Source: BRH-c25 sp964619815 (GTDB taxonomy: Bacteria > Bacillota > Clostridia > Lutisporales > Lutisporaceae). Taken from it: a stretch of DNA of 12,290 bases. How positions within the stretch are numbered: the first letter of the stretch is position 1; every line of letters starts with the position of its first letter. Shown here one piece after another: positions 1-7,046 of this stretch. The translations under genes were made by a program, and so were the position numbers. The stretch covers positions 1 through 12,290 of the forward strand of contig CAZUGK010000126.1 of assembly GCA_964619815.1 (NCBI GenBank), written 5' to 3'. The notes under the pieces were generated by a model. It saw only the letters and a list, made by a program, of their open reading frames with translations. It made no database searches and was not told the DNA's origin.

Positions 1-784
1 AATAGTCATGAACAACTGATATTACGCCATCTTTATTCTCAATATTGTCCCCACATGTATCCAAATGATAATACTCTCCGTTAAGCCTTACCATATTCCA
101 CGTAGCTGATTCGCCAAATACGATAATGCTCTCTATATCTGCCCTGCTCAAAAGCATATGCATTGTTCTTGCATAGCCGATGCTATTGGCAGTGCCTTTA
201 AATAATGCTCCATACGGATTATAGGATTCCACAGGATAATTACCGTTTTTTTCTCCCTGCTTGTCGAACTTCACATTCTTGGCAACATAATCATGAATCG
301 CCAGCTCCTTATCCCGGAGGGGCATTTCTTTGTATGTGACCTTTTCCAGAATTTCATTGAGCTTTGCATCAACTTCCTTTTTGATTGCTATAAGTTTATC
401 ATTGGGATAACTGTAGGTAAACTTTGCTGTCATTATCACTGATTTACCTGTATCCTGCTTCCATGTGTAATCGATATTCTCAATATAAAACAAGTCCGGA
501 TAGCTGTTTTCCAAGGTATCTATCAGATCTGAAGTGTCGTATATACTCTTGTCAAAATTGTTGATTCTGATTTTTGCTGTTCCGCTCAACTGCACAGCTG
601 TCTTGTTCAATACATCACAATACTCCTTGAAGTTATTTACTGTATAATCTGTTGATGCAGCTTTGTTTGGTGCACTCTTGGCTTCAGCAGCATAAAGCAC
701 TGAACCGGATGCTGTAATCTGGACAAAACACAGCATAAGGATAATAGAGATTGAGAAAAGCATTATTTTATTTACTTGTTTCAT
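1..784 (-). CDS. Secreted transglutaminase-fold protein, catalytic residues lost (3' end outside window)
   Basis: The reading frame runs from an ATG at 784 off the left edge of the window, giving 261 complete codons. An AGAGGTG ribosome binding site lies just upstream of the ATG. Residues 1 to about 32 form a signal peptide (Lys near the N-terminus, hydrophobic core, small residues at VLYA/AE), so export is likely. Residues about 185-250 match the transglutaminase-like core: a KG...GYA turn, LLSRADIES, then TWN and a YHLD segment. In active members the GYA turn is preceded by the nucleophile as CxGYA and the His is in HAWN. Here these positions read SIGYA (Ser201) and ATWN (Ala227); only the Asp of the triad (Asp242) remains. 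A catalytic transglutaminase or protease is therefore unlikely, and a binding or structural role on the cell surface is my inference. No partner is evident. The fold assignment is fairly sure, the function is not. Confidence 0.75.
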   Translation of the reverse strand, partial: MKQVNKIMLFSISIILMLCFVQITASGSVLYAAEAKSAPNKAASTDYTVNNFKEYCDVLNKTAVQLSGTAKIRINNFDKSIYDTSDLIDTLENSYPDLFYIENIDYTWKQDTGKSVIMTAKFTYSYPNDKLIAIKKEVDAKLNEILEKVTYKEMPLRDKELAIHDYVAKNVKFDKQGEKNGNYPVESYNPYGALFKGTANSIGYARTMHMLLSRADIESIIVFGESATWNMVRLNGEYYHLDTCGDNIENKDGVISVVHDY

Positions 785-849
785 AAACACACCTCTTTCC
801 CATGTATTCTTTAAAAAATTACCTTTTGCAGCTTTCTAATATAAAATCT

Positions 850-951
850 CTACTTTGAATCCAACCAAAAACTGTTTGCTTTTATTCCATAATTCTGCAT
901 TACATTCAATTCTCCTGCATGATATCTGTCTATTCTTTCAATATAATACAT
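850..951 (-). CDS. Possible small ORF, 33 residues, unrecognised
   Basis: Between spmB and the transglutaminase-fold gene there is an open frame of 34 codons from ATG 951 to a TAG at 852-850. A GGAGGA sequence precedes it, but only about 3-4 bases from the ATG, which is closer than usual. The peptide begins MYYIERIDRYHAGE and ends FWLDSK; it is mixed in composition, with no signal peptide, membrane segment or cysteine. The rest of the 785-988 gap holds A/T-rich sequence and the ribosome binding site of the next gene, and I see no clear terminator. This may be a genuine small leader gene co-transcribed with the gene at 784, a remnant, or chance. Low confidence. Confidence 0.25.
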   Translation of the reverse strand: MYYIERIDRYHAGELNVMQNYGIKANSFWLDSK

Positions 952-988
952 ATTCCTCCATATAATATATATAGACGATTTCCGTAGG

Positions 989-1498
989 CTACATCAGCAT
1001 AAGCCTACATATGAGTATTGCGGCTACCAGTCCTGCCACATCTGCAATCAGAGCTGCCACAAGAGTATGACGTATGTTTTTTATTCCGACTGAGCCAAAG
1101 TATACAGTGATTGTATAGAAAATAGTTTCGGTACTGCTCATAATTACGCTTGCCAGTACTCCTGCAAAACTATCCGCACCGCTTCGCTTCAATATATCTG
1201 CAAGGATACCCAACGCACCGCTCCCTGACAAAGGCTTCATAATAATCAGGGGAATTACCTCCTCAGGTATTCCGGCTGCATTTGTCAAAGGCCTCAAAAT
1301 ATAGAGCAAAAAATCCAGTCCACCCGAACTCCGGAGCATACCCACTGCAAGAAGCATGGCTGCTATGTACGGGAGAATCTTGAAGGTGATCAAGAGGCCC
1401 TCCCTGGCCCCTTCAATGAATGCGTCATAAACCTTGACTCCTTTGATATGCCCATGTGCAAGTATAAGGAGTATGATGAGAGGAATAATAAAATTCAT
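989..1498 (-). CDS. spmB: Spore maturation protein B
   Basis: A 169-residue, very hydrophobic membrane protein with a gate-domain pattern typical of SpmB: an N-terminal membrane segment (residues 2-14), then an ILPYIAAMLLAVGMLR segment, the conserved LIIMKPLSGSGALG motif near residue 85, and SSTETIFYTITVYFGSVG near residue 121. Length is close to the B. subtilis protein (about 178). In B. subtilis SpmA and SpmB are needed for full dehydration of the spore core and heat resistance; they probably act as a membrane pair in the sporulating cell. The ATG overlaps the spmA stop in an ATGA arrangement, and the ribosome binding site GGAGGTG lies inside the last spmA codons, so the two are translationally coupled. 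The stop is TAG at 991-989. Confidence 0.95.
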   Translation of the reverse strand: MNFIIPLIILLILAHGHIKGVKVYDAFIEGAREGLLITFKILPYIAAMLLAVGMLRSSGGLDFLLYILRPLTNAAGIPEEVIPLIIMKPLSGSGALGILADILKRSGADSFAGVLASVIMSSTETIFYTITVYFGSVGIKNIRHTLVAALIADVAGLVAAILICRLMLM

Positions 1499-2082
1499 CT
1501 CGCACCTCCATTGGCCCTTTCAAGCAGCTTGCAGGCTATAACTCCCACAGTAACAGCGGCAAATGAGGAAATTATTGCCGGCAGTATTATTATACCCGGG
1601 TTTGCTGAAGCTACCGACGCCCTAAGGGATAATACGGTAGCAGGCAATAGCTGTATGGGTGCAGCATTTACTACCAGAAAAAGGCACATAGCATTTGTTG
1701 CGGTATCTTTTCTCGGATTCAGTGTCTGAAGCTCCTGCATGGCCTTCAAGCCCATGGGAGTAGCAGCATTACCGAGCCCCATCATATTGGAGGTTATATT
1801 CATTATCATAGCCCCCATAGCTGCACTTTTTGAAGGTATTCCCCTAAAGAGCATCCTCATGACAGGCCTTATAAAATCGGAAATATTATCTACCAGGCCT
1901 GATTTTTCAGCCACCTTCAACACGCCGCACCAAAGCATCATTCCGCCAAGCAGCCCTATACCCAAATCAACAGAGGATTTCAGGGAGGTAAATATCTCCT
2001 CCGTAAGGGTCTCAAGCCTCCCTCCCGTAGCTGCAAAAGCAACAGCTATTACTATCATATAGAACCAAAGCTTATTAATCAT
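1495..2082 (-). CDS. spmA: Spore maturation protein A
   Basis: A membrane protein of 195 residues from the chosen start. It has an N-terminal membrane segment, a GLLGGMMLWCGVLKVAEKSG segment, the hallmark MGLGNAATPMGLKAMQEL motif and an FLVVNAAPIQLLPATVLSLR stretch, all as in SpmA. An in-frame ATG six codons upstream (2100) is less likely: it has no ribosome binding site, whereas ATG 2082 has GGTGG (plus-strand CCACC at 2090-2094) seven bases before it. The start also matches the N-terminus of B. subtilis SpmA (MVNIIW there, MINKLW here). The start region is unusual: seven T immediately precede the ATG, and the ribosome binding site forms the distal arm of a strong hairpin that looks like the pepT terminator. 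Expression during sporulation is expected from the family. A candidate sigma-E promoter lies in the hairpin and just upstream. Confidence 0.93.
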   Translation of the reverse strand: MINKLWFYMIVIAVAFAATGGRLETLTEEIFTSLKSSVDLGIGLLGGMMLWCGVLKVAEKSGLVDNISDFIRPVMRMLFRGIPSKSAAMGAMIMNITSNMMGLGNAATPMGLKAMQELQTLNPRKDTATNAMCLFLVVNAAPIQLLPATVLSLRASVASANPGIIILPAIISSFAAVTVGVIACKLLERANGGAR

Positions 2083-2126
2083 AAAAAAACCACCATTCAT
2101 TTTATCATCAATAAAATGTATGGTGG
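2083..2126 (-). terminator. Rho-independent terminator after pepT, overlapping the spmA ribosome binding site
   Basis: On the minus strand a 16-base arm (2126-2111), a 5-base loop (2110-2106) and a second arm (2105-2090) pair at 15 of 16 positions, with one A-A mismatch. The stem is followed by seven T (2089-2083). It starts 20 bases after the pepT stop. The last five bases of the distal arm are GGTGG, the only plausible spmA ribosome binding site, and the T run touches the spmA ATG. Read-through pepT transcripts would fold and hide that site. Confidence 0.8.
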
Positions 2127-2143
2127 CTGTTATGGTTTTATGT
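2115..2143 (-). promoter_or_regulatory. Candidate sigma-E promoter for spmAB
   Basis: On the minus strand CATACATT (2122-2115) fits the sigma-E -10 consensus CATACAnT, and ACATAAA (2143-2137) sits 14 bases upstream with a partial match (4 of 7) to the GMATATT -35 element. The start point would fall near 2108, in the loop of the terminator hairpin. Such a transcript would lack the proximal arm and leave the spmA ribosome binding site free. The -10 match is good and the -35 match is weak. Confidence 0.4.
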
Positions 2144-2145
2144 GA

Positions 2146-3372
2146 TTAGTTTGAGCTGTATATTTCAACAAGCTTGAGTATTACTTCAACTGCCTTGTTC
2201 ATGGAGTTTATGGGTATGTATTCAAACCTCCCGTGATAATTATGCCCTCCTGTAAATATGTTTGGGGTAGGAAGTCCCTTGAAGGAAAGCCTTGCTCCGT
2301 CTGTTCCGCCTCTTATCGGACTTACTATTGGTGTCACTCCTGCCTCTGTCATTGCTTTCTTGACATTTTCAACTACATGAATTACAGGTTCAATTTTTTC
2401 CTTCATGTTGAAGTATTGATCCTTCAGTTCAAGCACAACTGTCCCTTCACCATATTTATCATTCAGGTAGCCGGCAATCTTGCGCATTGTTGCTTTTCTT
2501 TCCTCAAGCCCTGATTTTTCAAAATCCCTGATAAGATACTGCATGGAGGTAGCTTCCACTCTTCCGTTAATCTTCTCCAGATGGAAGAACCCTTCATAGC
2601 CCTCAGTATATTCCGGTTTATCAAATTGAGGGAGCATCGAATCAAATTCCATTGCCAAAAGCATTGAGTTTATCATTTTTCCCTTGGCACTACCTGTATG
2701 AACACTTCTTCCATTAATAGAAATGGTAGCCTTAGCTGCGTTGAAGTTCTCATACTCCAGCTCACCCAGACCTCCCCCGTCAACAGTATATGCAAAATCG
2801 GCATTGAACCTTTCAACATCAAAATGATCAGTGCCTCTCGCTATCTCCTCATCGGGGGTAAAGGCTATGCGAATCTTCCCATGGGGAATTTCCGGATGCT
2901 CCAAAAGGTACTCCACGGCTGTCATTATCTCTGCAATACCGGCCTTATCATCGGCTCCCAACAAAGTAGTACCGTCAGTGGTAATCAGATCCTGTCCAAT
3001 GTATTTGGAAAGCTCGGGGAATTCCTTGGGTGAAAGCACTAAATTCTGCTGCTTGTTCAGTATTATATCCCCTCCGCCATAATTCTTCACTATATTGGGT
3101 TTTATATTAGCTCCGCTCGCTCCGTCACTTGTGTCCATATGTGCCAAAAAACCGATAGTAGGAATACTCTTTTCTGTGTTTGCAGGAAGTGTCGCCATCA
3201 AATATCCGTTCTCATCAAGAACTACATCAGAAATTCCCAGCTCCAAAAGCTCCTTTTTCAGTTCCCTGGCAAGTGCAAGCTGTCCTGGGGTGCTGGGAAC
3301 GGCTTGAGATTCTTCGTTGCTGGTGGTATCAAAGCTGACATACCTTAAAAACCTTTCTTCTACCTTTTGCAT
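2146..3372 (-). CDS. pepT: Peptidase T (tripeptide aminopeptidase)
   Basis: A 408-residue cytoplasmic metallopeptidase of family M20B that removes the N-terminal residue from tripeptides. The di-zinc site is complete by comparison with the Salmonella enzyme: His78 and catalytic Asp80 in GFLAHMDTSDG, bridging Asp141 in LLGADDKAG, catalytic Glu175 and ligand Glu176 in FTPDEEIARG, Asp198 in YTVDGGG and His380 in GGHNYHGR. The central lid domain (about residues 210-330) includes the conserved NGRSVHTGSAKGKMINS stretch. Length equals the family norm. The ATG is preceded by AGGAGG at a good distance. It is probably transcribed alone: a palindromic region lies upstream (3400-3444) and a strong terminator directly after the stop. 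Its likely role is peptide use for amino acids. No damage seen. Confidence 0.97.
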   Translation of the reverse strand: MQKVEERFLRYVSFDTTSNEESQAVPSTPGQLALARELKKELLELGISDVVLDENGYLMATLPANTEKSIPTIGFLAHMDTSDGASGANIKPNIVKNYGGGDIILNKQQNLVLSPKEFPELSKYIGQDLITTDGTTLLGADDKAGIAEIMTAVEYLLEHPEIPHGKIRIAFTPDEEIARGTDHFDVERFNADFAYTVDGGGLGELEYENFNAAKATISINGRSVHTGSAKGKMINSMLLAMEFDSMLPQFDKPEYTEGYEGFFHLEKINGRVEATSMQYLIRDFEKSGLEERKATMRKIAGYLNDKYGEGTVVLELKDQYFNMKEKIEPVIHVVENVKKAMTEAGVTPIVSPIRGGTDGARLSFKGLPTPNIFTGGHNYHGRFEYIPINSMNKAVEVILKLVEIYSSN

Positions 3373-3399
3373 ATAATCCTCCTATTAAGTAAAGTAAAA

Positions 3400-3444
3400 C
3401 TTATACCATGGTTTTATCATAATGTAATTTTACCATAGTATAAG
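3400..3444. repeat. Imperfect inverted repeat between the amidohydrolase gene and pepT
   Basis: Arms 3400-3412 and 3432-3444 are 13 bases each and pair at 12 of 13 positions, around a 19-base AT-rich centre. On the minus strand the repeat lies about 35 bases after the amidohydrolase stop and about 27 before the pepT ATG. It is followed by a T-rich run (TTTTACTTTACTT). It may be a weak terminator for the upstream gene, or an operator over a pepT promoter: the distal part contains TATACT, a possible -10. The sequence does not decide between these. Confidence 0.5.
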
Positions 3445-3478
3445 CTTAAACTCATTACCAATTTAAATTTTACTGCTT

Positions 3479-4243
3479 CTATGGCAGTCCGATTTTGGCA
3501 ACAAGCATTCCTTCGCGCCAATCCTTAGTTTCGCATATGCAGTTGCCTTGGGGTGCAAACACATAGCCCCCGCCCGGAAAATCCTCGTCAGAAGTACGTC
3601 CTGCCTGTGTTGCTGCTGCTATGTATATACCATTCTCGACTGCATACCGGGACAGCTTGCTTTTACATTGACTTCTCCACCAGTCAAAGCCCGACTCCCA
3701 ATCCCTGTTTTCCTGTTCTCCGTATAATCCGGGAGCAGCACTCTCGAAGACCAAGCCAGCCCCCCTCTCAGTATATTCTTTAAAAATTCGGTCATCATCA
3801 ATATCCGAACATAGAGCCAAACCAAAGTTAACTCCTGAGTATGAAAACACAGGAGCTTCATTACCGGGACTATACCATTTCGCTTCCTCACCGGTTAAAT
3901 TCTTTTTCCTGTAGCAGCCAACAATTTTTCCGTCTTTTGCGACCAGCTGAGTTATATAGGGTTTTCCTCCATAGTTTTTCTCTGCAAAACCCGCTATTAT
4001 GGTAGTCTGATATATAAAGCTCATATCAGCTACCTGCTGCACTGAGGAATGATATCTCGAGATTACTGCGTTGGGATATTTGAGCGGGTTTATGTAGCCT
4101 GTTATGTTCATTTCAGGAAAGCAGGCTATATCCACACCTTTTTTTCTGCATTCCTCCAAATACTTATACATGCTTATTATGTTGTATTCAATTGCCCCCT
4201 TTTGACACCTCATCTGAACAAGTCCAAGTGTCAATTCACTCAT
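3479..4243 (-). CDS. Carbon-nitrogen hydrolase (nitrilase superfamily amidohydrolase)
   Basis: A 254-residue protein of the nitrilase superfamily, whose members hydrolyse amide or nitrile C-N bonds of small molecules. The Glu-Lys-Cys triad is intact: Glu44 in CFPEMNITGY, Lys113 in YRKKNL and Cys145 in LALCSDIDDD. The N-terminal LGLVQMRCQKG strand and the FESAAPGLYG region after the nucleophile also fit. No signal peptide, so it is cytoplasmic. The closing part (GGGYVFAPQGNCICETKDW) corresponds to the family's conserved post-active-site strand. The substrate cannot be told from sequence; omega-amidase, carbamoylputrescine amidase and formamidase-like roles are all possible, though the context LCSD in place of the common C(W/Y)D is not typical of them. 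The ribosome binding site is GGGGG nine bases before the ATG. It follows the YhfW-like gene on the same strand after a gap of about 70 bases with no clear terminator, so the two may be co-transcribed. Confidence 0.85.
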   Translation of the reverse strand: MSELTLGLVQMRCQKGAIEYNIISMYKYLEECRKKGVDIACFPEMNITGYINPLKYPNAVISRYHSSVQQVADMSFIYQTTIIAGFAEKNYGGKPYITQLVAKDGKIVGCYRKKNLTGEEAKWYSPGNEAPVFSYSGVNFGLALCSDIDDDRIFKEYTERGAGLVFESAAPGLYGEQENRDWESGFDWWRSQCKSKLSRYAVENGIYIAAATQAGRTSDEDFPGGGYVFAPQGNCICETKDWREGMLVAKIGLP

Positions 4244-4315
4244 CTGCCCAGACCCCCTTTAAGCAAACAGCCATATGTAATATGTTTCTCCACTTGTTAG
4301 ATATTTCCTCTTTTT

Positions 4316-5884
4316 TTATACAATATTTGGGTTAATTTTATTCTTTACATGACAATCATGCTGTAATTCATTGATTGCAGGGCCCTCAATGATTTCACCC
4401 TCATAGGTGAATCGTGAGCCATGACATGGGCAGTCCCAGGACTTTTCTGCGTCATTCCATTTCAACTCGCACCCCAAATGAGTGCAGGTTGTGTCCACTG
4501 TATGAAGCTGTCCATTCCCGTCCCGGTATACTCCCATTTTTACTCCCTCTATTTCTACTGCCTTTGCTTCCCCTTTTTCAATATTAATATCATTAGGTAC
4601 CGGCTTCACTTTCCCTGCTATTAAATTTGCCGCAACATCAGCGTTTATGGCTATGAAGCTTGTGATTGACGGGTTCGGAACAAACCGTGAAGGATCATAT
4701 ACCTCCGCCCATGGGCTTTCTCCTTTCACAATCAAATCCCTTATTATCGTTGCTGCCGCCGTACTGTTTGTCATTCCCCATTTTCTGAAGCCTGTTGCTA
4801 CATATATATTGGGAGTTTTCGAGGTCAGCCTGCCTACATAGGGTACTTTGTCAAGAGTGGTATAATCTTGGGTAGACCATCTATAAAGCAGCTCCTGCAC
4901 ATTATAATTCTTCTTTGCAAACTCCAGCAGGTTTTCATAGTGCTTATACAAATCCGTTCCATGAGCTGTCTTATGATGTTCACCTGCAATAATCAGCAGC
5001 TCCTCGTTGCCATGCTCCTGAGAACGTACTGATTTTGCAGGGTCCTCTGCCGTAATATACATTCCTCCCGGAAATTTCTCCTTAACCTTTACTGCCAATG
5101 CATAAGACCTTTCGGGATACATTCTGGCAAAGTAAAATCCCATACCATCAAAGCACGGAAAATGAGAGGCTATAATAACATTACCGGCTGTTACCTTCTT
5201 GCCTTGTTTGGTAACAACAGTACAAGGGTTACCTTCGTTTATGTCTACTACCCTTGTATGCTCGAATATATAACTGCCGCCCCCTTCTATCTTTTCAGCC
5301 AGTGCAAGCAGGTACTTGCGGGGGTGAAAGCGTGCCTGATCATCAAACCGCACTGCGCCTTTGACCTTAAAAGGCAGTGGAATGCTCTCAGCATAAGAGG
5401 CTTTTAAACCAAGGGCGGCTGCAGTGCTCGCCTCGTCGGCCACCTTTTGTATATATGAATCAGTAAGTGTAAATGTATATGCAGGTTCCCATTGAAAATC
5501 GCAGTCTATCCCCTCATGCTTTATCAAGCCTGAAATTGTACTGATGGCGGCTTCATTTGCTTCTGCATACTGTCTTGCTCTTTCTTCTCCCATATAGTTT
5601 TTGATCCTGTTGTATATAAGGCTGTGCTGGGAAGTAATTTTTGCCGTTGTATGGCCGGTTGTCCCCTGAAGGATTTTGTCCGCTTCAATGACAGCTACAC
5701 TCACACCTTCTCTTTTCAGCAGATATGCAGAGGTTATCCCTGTAATTCCTCCTCCAACTATTGCCACATCTACTTTCATATCCTCCTCCAAGGCCTGATA
5801 GTTTGTCTTGGCAGTGGATGCCATCCAGTAAGACTCAGGTGGTATCATAAAGTCAATATTTTTCACGCCTATGTTTTTTTCCAT
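4316..5884 (-). CDS. FAD-dependent oxidoreductase with C-terminal Rieske [2Fe-2S] domain (YhfW-like)
   Basis: A 522-residue two-domain redox protein. The N-terminal part is a DAO-type FAD fold: VDVAIVGGGITGITSAYLL at about residues 38-56 binds the ADP moiety, with an acidic strand end (VIEAD) near residue 67, and TGHTTAKITSQH follows. The C-terminal part (about 420-522) is a Rieske domain: Cys467 and His469 in CTHLGC, Cys485 and His488 in CPCHGS, with Cys472 and Cys487 placed for the usual disulfide. The arrangement matches B. subtilis YhfW, a protein of unknown substrate. The centre near residue 350 (YTTLDKVPYVGRLT, then IYVATGFRKWGMTNS) is the conserved second FAD contact. I chose ATG 5884 over an in-frame GTG at 5896: the GTG abuts the GGGA sequence and has no usable ribosome binding site, while the ATG has GGGAG 11 bases upstream. 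No signal peptide, so cytoplasmic. Likely an electron-transferring oxidase or dehydrogenase of an amine or amino acid; this is inference. Confidence 0.9.
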   Translation of the reverse strand: MEKNIGVKNIDFMIPPESYWMASTAKTNYQALEEDMKVDVAIVGGGITGITSAYLLKREGVSVAVIEADKILQGTTGHTTAKITSQHSLIYNRIKNYMGEERARQYAEANEAAISTISGLIKHEGIDCDFQWEPAYTFTLTDSYIQKVADEASTAAALGLKASYAESIPLPFKVKGAVRFDDQARFHPRKYLLALAEKIEGGGSYIFEHTRVVDINEGNPCTVVTKQGKKVTAGNVIIASHFPCFDGMGFYFARMYPERSYALAVKVKEKFPGGMYITAEDPAKSVRSQEHGNEELLIIAGEHHKTAHGTDLYKHYENLLEFAKKNYNVQELLYRWSTQDYTTLDKVPYVGRLTSKTPNIYVATGFRKWGMTNSTAAATIIRDLIVKGESPWAEVYDPSRFVPNPSITSFIAINADVAANLIAGKVKPVPNDINIEKGEAKAVEIEGVKMGVYRDGNGQLHTVDTTCTHLGCELKWNDAEKSWDCPCHGSRFTYEGEIIEGPAINELQHDCHVKNKINPNIV

Positions 5885-6055
5885 TAACAATTTCACTCCC
5901 TATCGTTTTTTTGACGCATTTGTTATTATTACGTATCATTTGCGGCTTCATTAAAAATATTCACATTAGGCGTTTTGTGGAAAACATCTTAGAAATAATC
6001 CAAATTCCGCAAAACAGTTTCTCTGGTGTTACTGAATTCGCACAGTACCCAAGGC

Positions 6056-6083
6056 GAATGCTTATTTGCGTTCAGCATACATT
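6056..6083 (+). promoter_or_regulatory. Candidate sigma-E promoter for cwlD
   Basis: GAATGCT (6056-6062) matches the sigma-E -35 consensus GMATATT at 5 of 7 positions, and CATACATT (6076-6083) matches the -10 CATACAnT, with a 13-base spacer. It lies about 55 bases before the cwlD ATG, and B. subtilis cwlD is transcribed in the mother cell by sigma-E. The remaining 5885-6055 gap is AT-rich and should contain the divergent promoter of the oxidoreductase gene, but I cannot place it with confidence. Confidence 0.4.
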
Positions 6084-6137
6084 TTCCAAGGGGCAGTGAA
6101 TATAATTAATAAGATATTAAAAGGCAGGTGTGGGTAT

Positions 6138-6926
6138 ATGGCTGGCATTAACCGGGTTGTATCACTTGTCATCGCAGTGACCTTGGCATTCGTGGCATTT
6201 TCTGCATTTAATGGGTATAAGCAAAAACATGCAGAGGTGTCCGATATCCTTAATAATATAAGGATAGCCATTGATCCGGGACATGGCGGAGTAGATGGGG
6301 GAGCCTCCCTGGGTGAGCATTTCAATGAAAAGGATATTAATCTTGATATATCCCTGAAGCTTAAAGAGCTTCTTGAGAATTTCGGTGCAGAAGTAATACT
6401 GACAAGGGATAGTGACGTATCTCTTGAAAGCAAAAGTGATTTGCAGGCATCCAGATACAGAAGAGATCTGGATGCTCGGCGGGATATAGTAAATAATAGC
6501 AATGCAAATGTATCTATAAGCATACATTCAAACTGCTTTCGAAGTAATCCCCAGACAAAAGGTGCAATTGTTTTTTATTACCATGGCTCTGAAGAAGGAA
6601 AAAGACTGGCCCAATTTATTGGAAAAAGCATAAATGAAATTGTGTACAAAAGATTTCTGGGAAATGACGTTATAAAATGCAAGATACTGCCTGAAGACCT
6701 GTTTATGCTGCGCAGTATAAAAATACCCGGCGTACTTGTTGAAGTAGGATACATGACAAATCAGGAAGAAGGCAGGCTGCTGAAGCAGGAGGAATTTCAA
6801 GCAGCTATGGCAATCGCCATTAGCGATGGGCTGAAGAATTATATTAAGCACAATAACGATGTTGATTTTGTCAGCAAAAGCAAAGTCCCCCTTATAAAAT
6901 TGCTAAGATCCTTTGTGTCTAATTAG
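6138..6926 (+). CDS. cwlD: Germination-specific N-acetylmuramoyl-L-alanine amidase CwlD
   Basis: A 262-residue zinc amidase of the Amidase_3 family. It has an N-terminal membrane anchor or uncleaved signal (residues about 7-25), then the catalytic domain: IAIDPGHGGVDGGA with His49, NEKDINLD with Glu64, VSISIHSNC with His130 and LVEVGYMTN with Glu202, the complete set of zinc ligands and catalytic Glu. CwlD removes the peptide side chain from muramic acid so that PdaA can form muramic-delta-lactam in spore cortex, the mark recognised by germination lytic enzymes. B. subtilis CwlD has 237 residues. I prefer ATG 6138 with AGGTG seven bases upstream; an in-frame ATG at 6066 would add 24 residues before the membrane segment, has no ribosome binding site and would overlap the candidate promoter. 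The following region to 7001 shows no convincing terminator. Confidence 0.95.
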   Translation: MAGINRVVSLVIAVTLAFVAFSAFNGYKQKHAEVSDILNNIRIAIDPGHGGVDGGASLGEHFNEKDINLDISLKLKELLENFGAEVILTRDSDVSLESKSDLQASRYRRDLDARRDIVNNSNANVSISIHSNCFRSNPQTKGAIVFYYHGSEEGKRLAQFIGKSINEIVYKRFLGNDVIKCKILPEDLFMLRSIKIPGVLVEVGYMTNQEEGRLLKQEEFQAAMAIAISDGLKNYIKHNNDVDFVSKSKVPLIKLLRSFVSN

Positions 6927-7001
6927 CATGAAATATTACAATTGTCCCTATTAGCTAAATATTTTGAATATATATACTTTATTTTTGTTGTTCATACGCT
7001 A

Positions 7002-7030
7002 TTGACTTTTATTGTCATAAATGTTAACAT
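7002..7030 (+). promoter_or_regulatory. Sigma-A promoter of abrB
   Basis: TTGACT (7002-7007) and TAACAT (7025-7030) are separated by 17 bases, a good housekeeping promoter (5 of 6 and 4 of 6 matches). Transcription would start near 7037, giving a leader of about 50 bases that contains the two Spo0A-box-like sites and the strong ribosome binding site. Confidence 0.65.
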
Positions 7031-7046
7031 TTAATTATAGAAGAAA

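Noticed and set aside
2083..2100. Upstream in-frame ATG for spmA at 2100
   Set aside because: No ribosome binding site, lies inside the hairpin arm, and the family N-terminus aligns with the ATG at 2082.
5885..5896. GTG start for the FAD-Rieske protein at 5896
   Set aside because: The purine-rich GGGA abuts the GTG with no spacing, whereas it can serve the ATG at 5884.
5885..6000. Sigma-E or sigma-G promoter for the FAD-Rieske gene
   Set aside because: A GAATATT -35-like element occurs on the minus strand, but no fitting -10 lies at a permitted distance.
6066..6137. Longer cwlD start at 6066
   Set aside because: No ribosome binding site; the extra 24 residues precede the membrane anchor and overlap the candidate promoter. 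ATG 6138 has AGGTG at seven bases.
6927..7001. Terminator after cwlD
   Set aside because: The stretch is AT-rich, but I found no stem of useful length followed by a T run.
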